A stretch of DNA of 64,000 nucleotides, from contig CM036618.1 in NCBI GenBank assembly GCA_020746105.1, positions 117,877,161-117,941,160 of the forward strand, read 5' to 3'. Position 1 is the stretch's first letter. Every line of letters begins with the position of its first letter. Origin of the DNA: Trogon surrucura. Lineage: Eukaryota > Chordata > Aves > Trogoniformes > Trogonidae. Position numbers and translations under genes: made by a program. Below are positions 58,901-64,000 of the stretch, piece by piece. Under the pieces are notes generated by a model, which saw only the letters and a list, made by a program, of their open reading frames with translations, made no database searches and had not been told where the DNA came from.

Positions 58901-61782
58901 TGACGCGGGGAGGCCGGGAAGAGGGAGATGGAGGAGGAAGAGGAGGAGGAGGAAGGGGAAGGACAACCCGCCCTGCTGCCTCTTTTACCGCTTCACCTCC
59001 GTGTCGGGTGAGGGGTAAAAACGGAGGCGATGCCATAAAAACAGGACGGACAGGGGTGGCTGGGAGTGCAAGGACATCCAGAGCAGAGCTGGAGGAGCTC
59101 AGACCTCTTGTTCTCCACTTTCCCTCCCCCTTCTGCGCCGCCGATGCGCCTTTTACCAAAAGCGTTTTGCGAGCATTAATTAGTCGCATTCGTACCATTC
59201 CTTGGGCACAGTAAATGTTACTATGCTCATTTTACGGCTGGGAAACGGGCAGGAAGAGATCGTCGCACGCCTGGAATCTCAGAGCAAGCGACTTGTTCAC
59301 AACTGGAAGAATTCAAAATGTTAGAGGAGCCCAGGCTGCTGGTGAACCGCTCGAAACAAATTCCGATTGAAGATCAAATTGCGTCACCGGCGGTTTTAGG
59401 TGTTTCTGCTTTCGGATTCACTCCCAGCAAAGTCCTGGCCTCTTCAAGACCACCAGAACGAGCATGTTGCCGCTACGCAGCGTTCTAGACTCTTACACGG
59501 AGCGCTGCTAAACCGCACAAGCCTTCACAGCTCCTTGTAATCAGCTCAGGAATTTAAATCCCCACTAAACACTTATTATCTGACATTATTTCATTACAAA
59601 GGGCACCGTATAATACATTGACCAAGGTTTATCTTCCAACTGGCTCAAAGGACGGGAGGAACAACCCGCGCTGAAACGTCCTGTGGCGGGGAAGGGCGCG
59701 CAGCACTTCGTCTTCATCTGGCAGGCTGGGAAGCAGTACTGCCTCCATCAGCCCGGTGTTAATCTCTTCACATGCTGACTTCCACCGAGCTGCAAGTCCC
59801 CAGCCATGTAAACACACCAAGGGACTACCGAAATAACCGACGTGAGTGAGGAATCTTTCCATCGGACGGCAGCAGCTCAGAGCTGAATCCGCAAAGGAAC
59901 TGAAATTGCACCGTCTTGTCCTTTTTTTTCTTCCCAGCCCACAATAAGGTCACGAAAAGTCACTCACGCTCCACGCATTTCCACGGTTTTAATAGAGTTG
60001 TGTTCAGTTCCGTAAAAAATGGCGATAAACTGTGCTGAATGTCACTGAAAATATTGAGTATTGGTTAAAAAAGGGTTTGGGTTTCCTTTGCCTTCTTGCA
60101 TTGCTTGCTGTGTAACATAATCTTCAGGTGAAACTCCTGTATGTGCTGCTTCTGAGCCGGCCATCGTTGAAGATTCTACTTCCCTTTCCCTATTACTTTG
60201 CATATTTGTGAACTGATACCCGTTTTATTTGACGTTTGCGATCAGAAATCCAGCGAATCCCTTGAAACTCTCTCGAACAGCACAACTCTTGAGACACTCT
60301 GTGGAAGGTGACCAGATGTGCAGGAACATCCCAGACGACAAAGCTGGTTCAGCAGACAGCACGTCATTCTCCGCTGAATACAAAAATCGTTTTTGTGGGG
60401 ACGTTTATAACGTTTGTGCCTTTCCTTTTCTCTTCCCCAGTGAAAGAAAAAGCTCCAGCTGCCTCAATTCCTTATTCTGTTGTGAGGAATAATGCTTACA
60501 GGCCACAGCAAAGAGGGCTCTGCCACGTATGGCCCTGCGTAAACGCATCCAGCGAAGTCAGAGCGGACGCAGGGACAAACCCACACCAGCACTAGCTCGC
60601 TATGAAAGCCACAAATTAGATTTACTTCTGAAGTAGGGCACGGGTTAATAAGAGTGTGGGATGCTGTTTCATCTCAGAGAAATAACAGCTTCTGTGTCTG
60701 GGAAGAGCATATTTAATGTGTGTGACGGGAGCAGTGGTGTGGCAGGTGTAGCTACCCATGGCTCCAGGCTGGGTGTAGGGACAGTGCGAAAAGGGGGTCT
60801 ACGTCAGCTCTGCAGGGAGGTGCAGGGAGCGCTTTCCACCGCCCACGTTGCAGGCTGAGGTCACTGCTGCTGTGGTGTCATCTGCAGCTGAGGGTCTGCA
60901 CGTGTACCCTGGCTGAACAGGCTCAGGACCCCGGCCTGGTTTCTACCTGGGATCAGAGTGATGATTTTTAACCTGTGCATCATGTTCTGTCCTGGTTCTC
61001 CTCCTTCCTTAAGTAGGTGTTCCGAGCTTGTCTTCATCACCACGAACCCCTGCACGGTCAGAGAGGCCTCGCTTGTCTCTTGCTAAGAGGAGCGTAATGC
61101 AAGGAGCAATATCAGATGCCAGTTAAGGAAACATTATTCATATACCTTCGGGGCTGAATCCTGCCTGTGCCAACAGAGGCTGGTTTTATCCTGTTAGTAA
61201 AATCAGCTGCAGAATTTCCTTTGCCTGGGACCGTAGCGCTCCACCAGAGCAGCCTAGGAAAAGCTGCGAGCACAGGTTACCTTGAACTGTAATCACCTTC
61301 CCCGGTCTTCTCCACCCCCAAGCGTGTGTCCTGATGCACTAACTTGTGTTTTTGAGGTTAAACTCTGCTGGTTCCTGGTTCCGCTCAGGTGACCTGCCAT
61401 CCCTGCTCCCATCTCTCTCCTCCCTAGGCCACAAAAAGCGTGTGCCAGAGGAGGGGCTGGGAAACGAGGGGACAGGATGACAGGGGAAGGGAGGGAGAGA
61501 GAAAGCAGGCTGCAGTGGCTGCAGGCAGGTGTAGGATGGGAGAAGAAGGAGGAAAAACAGTAAAAAGTGATGAAGGAAGAATGTGGCAGCTGCACTGGCT
61601 CAGGTTTTGCATTGCACTACAGAGCCCACAAGCCCGCTCTGCCGTGGGGCTCTCAGCGTGATGGTCAGGGTATCGCCCGTGTGGATTGTAGCCCGCAGAA
61701 AGCATCAGGCTGCACAGGATTCATTCTGCCTTCCTCTTCTCCTCTTATTTCTTATGAAATGGTCGAATATCTTTTAGCTGTA
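58901..61782. other. Intergenic upstream of RAB1A
   Basis: After the island edge the sequence is ordinary unique DNA. In human the next gene is ACTR2. No ACTR2 exon is recognisable here. Short open frames overlap on opposite strands and show no known domain. Confidence 0.6.
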
Positions 61783-62001
61783 TAACACACAGGAGAAAGA
61801 AAGACACTTTCAGGGTAAAAAACTGTGGTAGAGAGCAGACCTGAAACCTTCCTTTGCCCTGTGACTCTGTCGCGTGGTTTTATAGCTAAAAAATATTCAC
61901 CACACCACGGAGTCACGGGGCAAAGGAAGTTTTCAGGTCTGCTCTCTACCACTCTACCACAGTTTTTACCCTGAAAACGTCTTTCTTTCCCCTGTGTAAC
62001 G
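61783..62001. repeat. Foldback element: about 95-100-bp inverted repeat
   Basis: The left arm (61783-61877) begins TAACACACAGGAGAAAGAAA and passes through AACTGTGGTAGAGAGCAGAC to CTTCCTTTGCCCTGTGACTC. The right arm (61901-62001) is its reverse complement with scattered mismatches plus one roughly 9-base duplicated segment (ACTCTACC next to CTCTACCAC). The loop is about 23 bases. No protein is encoded. It could be a MITE-like or foldback element or a locally generated palindrome; the family is unknown. Confidence 0.9.
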
Positions 62002-64000
62002 GTTCTTGACCCAAAGGTGTGCGGAATCAGACTTTGGACCCAGTACTGCCTCCCCGTAAAGCTGTCACGCAGTGTTCAGATGTCATTTGCCTCCTGCCAG
62101 TGTCCTTTCCCCTAGACTATGTATAAATTCAGGGAAAAAAAAATTAGGTAATTATTTCCCCTCCTCTTTTCCTCTGCTCCTCCTTTCCCCTCCCCCTTTC
62201 TCAGTGTCCGATTCCTGAGAAGGTCAGGTACCAGGAACGCACAACAACGAGCCGAGATGTTGCAAGGGACTGTTTTGATACTGGGAGCGCTGGGGAACAA
62301 ACACTGATTTCAGCTTATCAATAGCAGCACATCTCTCGGATTGCTCACAGCCCTCCCGTGCGTTTAATCTCTCTGCAGGACTTGTCGGCTGCCAATGCTT
62401 TCCTGACAATACAACCAGTCCGTTCCTGGCGCGCTGGCAGCACACCGAAAACGGTGTTAGCAAATTCTTCTCGTTATTCGTTCTTGCTCGAGGAAGCAGA
62501 AGGGCAAAGGAGAGGTAAGTTGCTGACGGACCTGTGGCACTAGCGCAGGGGACAGAGCAAATGAACCCATACTCAGGTGTTGCCTGATTTCAGCAAGACA
62601 GAGAGGCAAGCGGTGCTCTGGAACAGTTTAAAAGAGGTGGTTCACTATCACACATGGGTTCTTACAGGAAGGAAGTAACCAGATGGGGTAGTAGATCTTA
62701 CCAGTCTGTAAATCACCAGGAAACAGCTGACGTATAGCTCTGCCTCATGTTTCTCCCTCATACGGCCTGTGCTTTCGCATCCCACAGTGAGGGGAATGAA
62801 GCCAGAGGTTTCACGTTGGTTCGAATCACAGGCAGAAGCCGAGCAGGCACAGGCAGGGTGAAGCGTGAAGGGCACCTGGTGGATGTGAAGGGATAGCAAG
62901 GATGCTCAGAGAGCAGATGTCCAACTCCAGTGAGCTACATCTCTTTTGGGAAGCTCATGAAGGGAGAATTGGCACCTTGTTATGGCTCCTTTTTTTCAGA
63001 ATCCAGGCCCGGTTTACTTCAGTACTGTCATGAGCACGTGGGAGTTTTTGTGGCAACTGTCACCCAAATTTGAAGTAGGAAATTATTTTGAGCAGGACAT
63101 GAAGCACAGTAATAAGCTGTCTACCTATTAATATCTTTCCTTAGTTTTTACTTTACACTGTCGCCAAGCTTCAGATGTTGATTTCCCAACCCTTTGCAAA
63201 ACTGACTGTGCCACATTTTGTATTGCATGAGGAGCCATGGAGAAAGCAGGGAGGTTTGGTAGTTTGGACTTTTGTGACACAAGCCTAGTGGAAACTGTGT
63301 GACACAGCAAGCTTAGGCCACTAACTGAACGCACTGCTAAAATCAGAGAAAAATCAGGTTGGAAGAGACACCGGGAGATGATCTAGCTGGTTCCTCTGCT
63401 TCAGTTGCATCTATTTCAATCCCAACAGTGATATTCATGAAATCATCCAGAATTTACAATTCCACTGTTCCCACAGGCCATTTACGACAGCACCCACAAG
63501 AAAGGTAAAAAAAGCTCGGTGGCAGAATGATTCCAAGGATAAATTAAGCAGCTTACGTTTTTACTTAAGGTTGCTGGTGAATTCAGTACACTTCATCTGT
63601 TCTATCCTGGGCATCTTTTTAATCACAGTCTTCAGTGCCACGAGGTAAAGAAGAAGACAGAGCTCAAGCTGCTGTGCTGAGCTCCTGTGGCTCTTTGCCA
63701 GCCGAGGATCTGGCCCGTTTGGTTGTTTTTGTAACGGCAGCTCAAGTTCTGGACCGCAGCTGTGCCACAGGAGGTTGAGCTCTGAGCTTGCCACCTCCTG
63801 AGCACCTGACGTCCTGCTTGCAGCACCCATCTCCTCCTCCCAGTAAACAAACCCTTTCTTCTCGATGCAGAGCTCCGCTGACTGCCGGGTAGACGTCGGG
63901 GCAGAGTACCGCTGGAAAGCACACTTGACAAGGGCCCAGAAACCTCGGGAAGGAGGAACGCACACATTTGCTTAAGTAGGGATCATAGTGCTCTCCACAG
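62002..64000. other. Intergenic, end of window
   Basis: No gene recognised. A C/T-rich stretch lies at about 62155-62205. A CR1-like relic may occur at 63345-63420, where CAGGTTGGAAGAGACACCGG and GATGATCTAG recall the reverse complement of a CR1 3' end. Confidence 0.5.
63345..63420 (-). mobile_element. Possible old CR1 3' end relic
   Basis: Plus-strand words GGTTGGAAGAGAC and AGATGATCTAG occur in the right order and spacing for a reverse-complement CR1 tail. The surrounding bases are diverged. Weak evidence. Confidence 0.4.

Noticed and set aside
61752-61952. 66-codon minus-strand open frame in the foldback element
   Set aside because: It crosses the arms and loop of the inverted repeat and resembles no transposase. 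A chance frame.
59000-64000. First exon of ACTR2, expected next to RAB1A from synteny
   Set aside because: I looked for its actin-related N-terminus on the plus strand and found nothing. It probably lies beyond the window.

Overview
The window is nuclear DNA of a vertebrate, almost certainly a bird. It has spliced genes with GT-AG introns, CpG-island promoters, several CR1 LINE fragments and one tRNA-Ile/CR1 chimeric SINE of the kind described from zebra finch (TguSINE1). Three protein-coding genes are present in the order SLC1A4 (+), CEP68 (+), RAB1A (-). This is the order and orientation known from human 2p14, so the segment is a conserved syntenic block. The SINE suggests a neoavian, perhaps a songbird, but the species cannot be fixed from the sequence alone.

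Layout. From 1 to about 16.3 kb lies the 3' part of SLC1A4 (neutral amino-acid transporter ASCT1): six coding exons, matching exons 3-8 of the eight-exon human gene; exons 1-2 lie upstream of the window. Its 3' UTR follows, then about 13 kb of intergenic DNA with a CR1 fragment (18.8-19.3 kb) and a 34-bp minisatellite (24.7-24.9 kb). A CR1 fragment (31.8-32.1 kb) abuts the CpG-island promoter of CEP68 (32.1-32.7 kb). CEP68 has a likely non-coding first exon, a 4.6-kb first intron holding an AT-rich tandem array, and five recognised coding exons between 37.1 and 41.4 kb. Its last few residues and 3' end are uncertain. RAB1A runs the other way from its CpG island at about 57.5-58.9 kb to poly(A) signals near 44.0 and 43.7 kb, so CEP68 and RAB1A are convergent. 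All six RAB1A coding exons are present and join into a 205-residue Rab1A. The last 5 kb (59-64 kb) is upstream of RAB1A and holds no recognisable gene, but it contains a striking foldback repeat at 61.8-62.0 kb.

The three genes share no pathway: SLC1A4 is a plasma-membrane Na+-dependent exchanger of Ala/Ser/Cys/Thr, CEP68 is a centrosome-linker protein, and RAB1A is the ER-to-Golgi trafficking GTPase. Their adjacency is ancestral synteny, not an operon-like unit. I found no sign of a novel biological system. The observations most worth checking are the foldback element, the SINE beside a splice donor, a tandem splice acceptor in CEP68 whose upstream choice would place a stop codon at the junction, and structured or G-rich elements near RAB1A exon 1.
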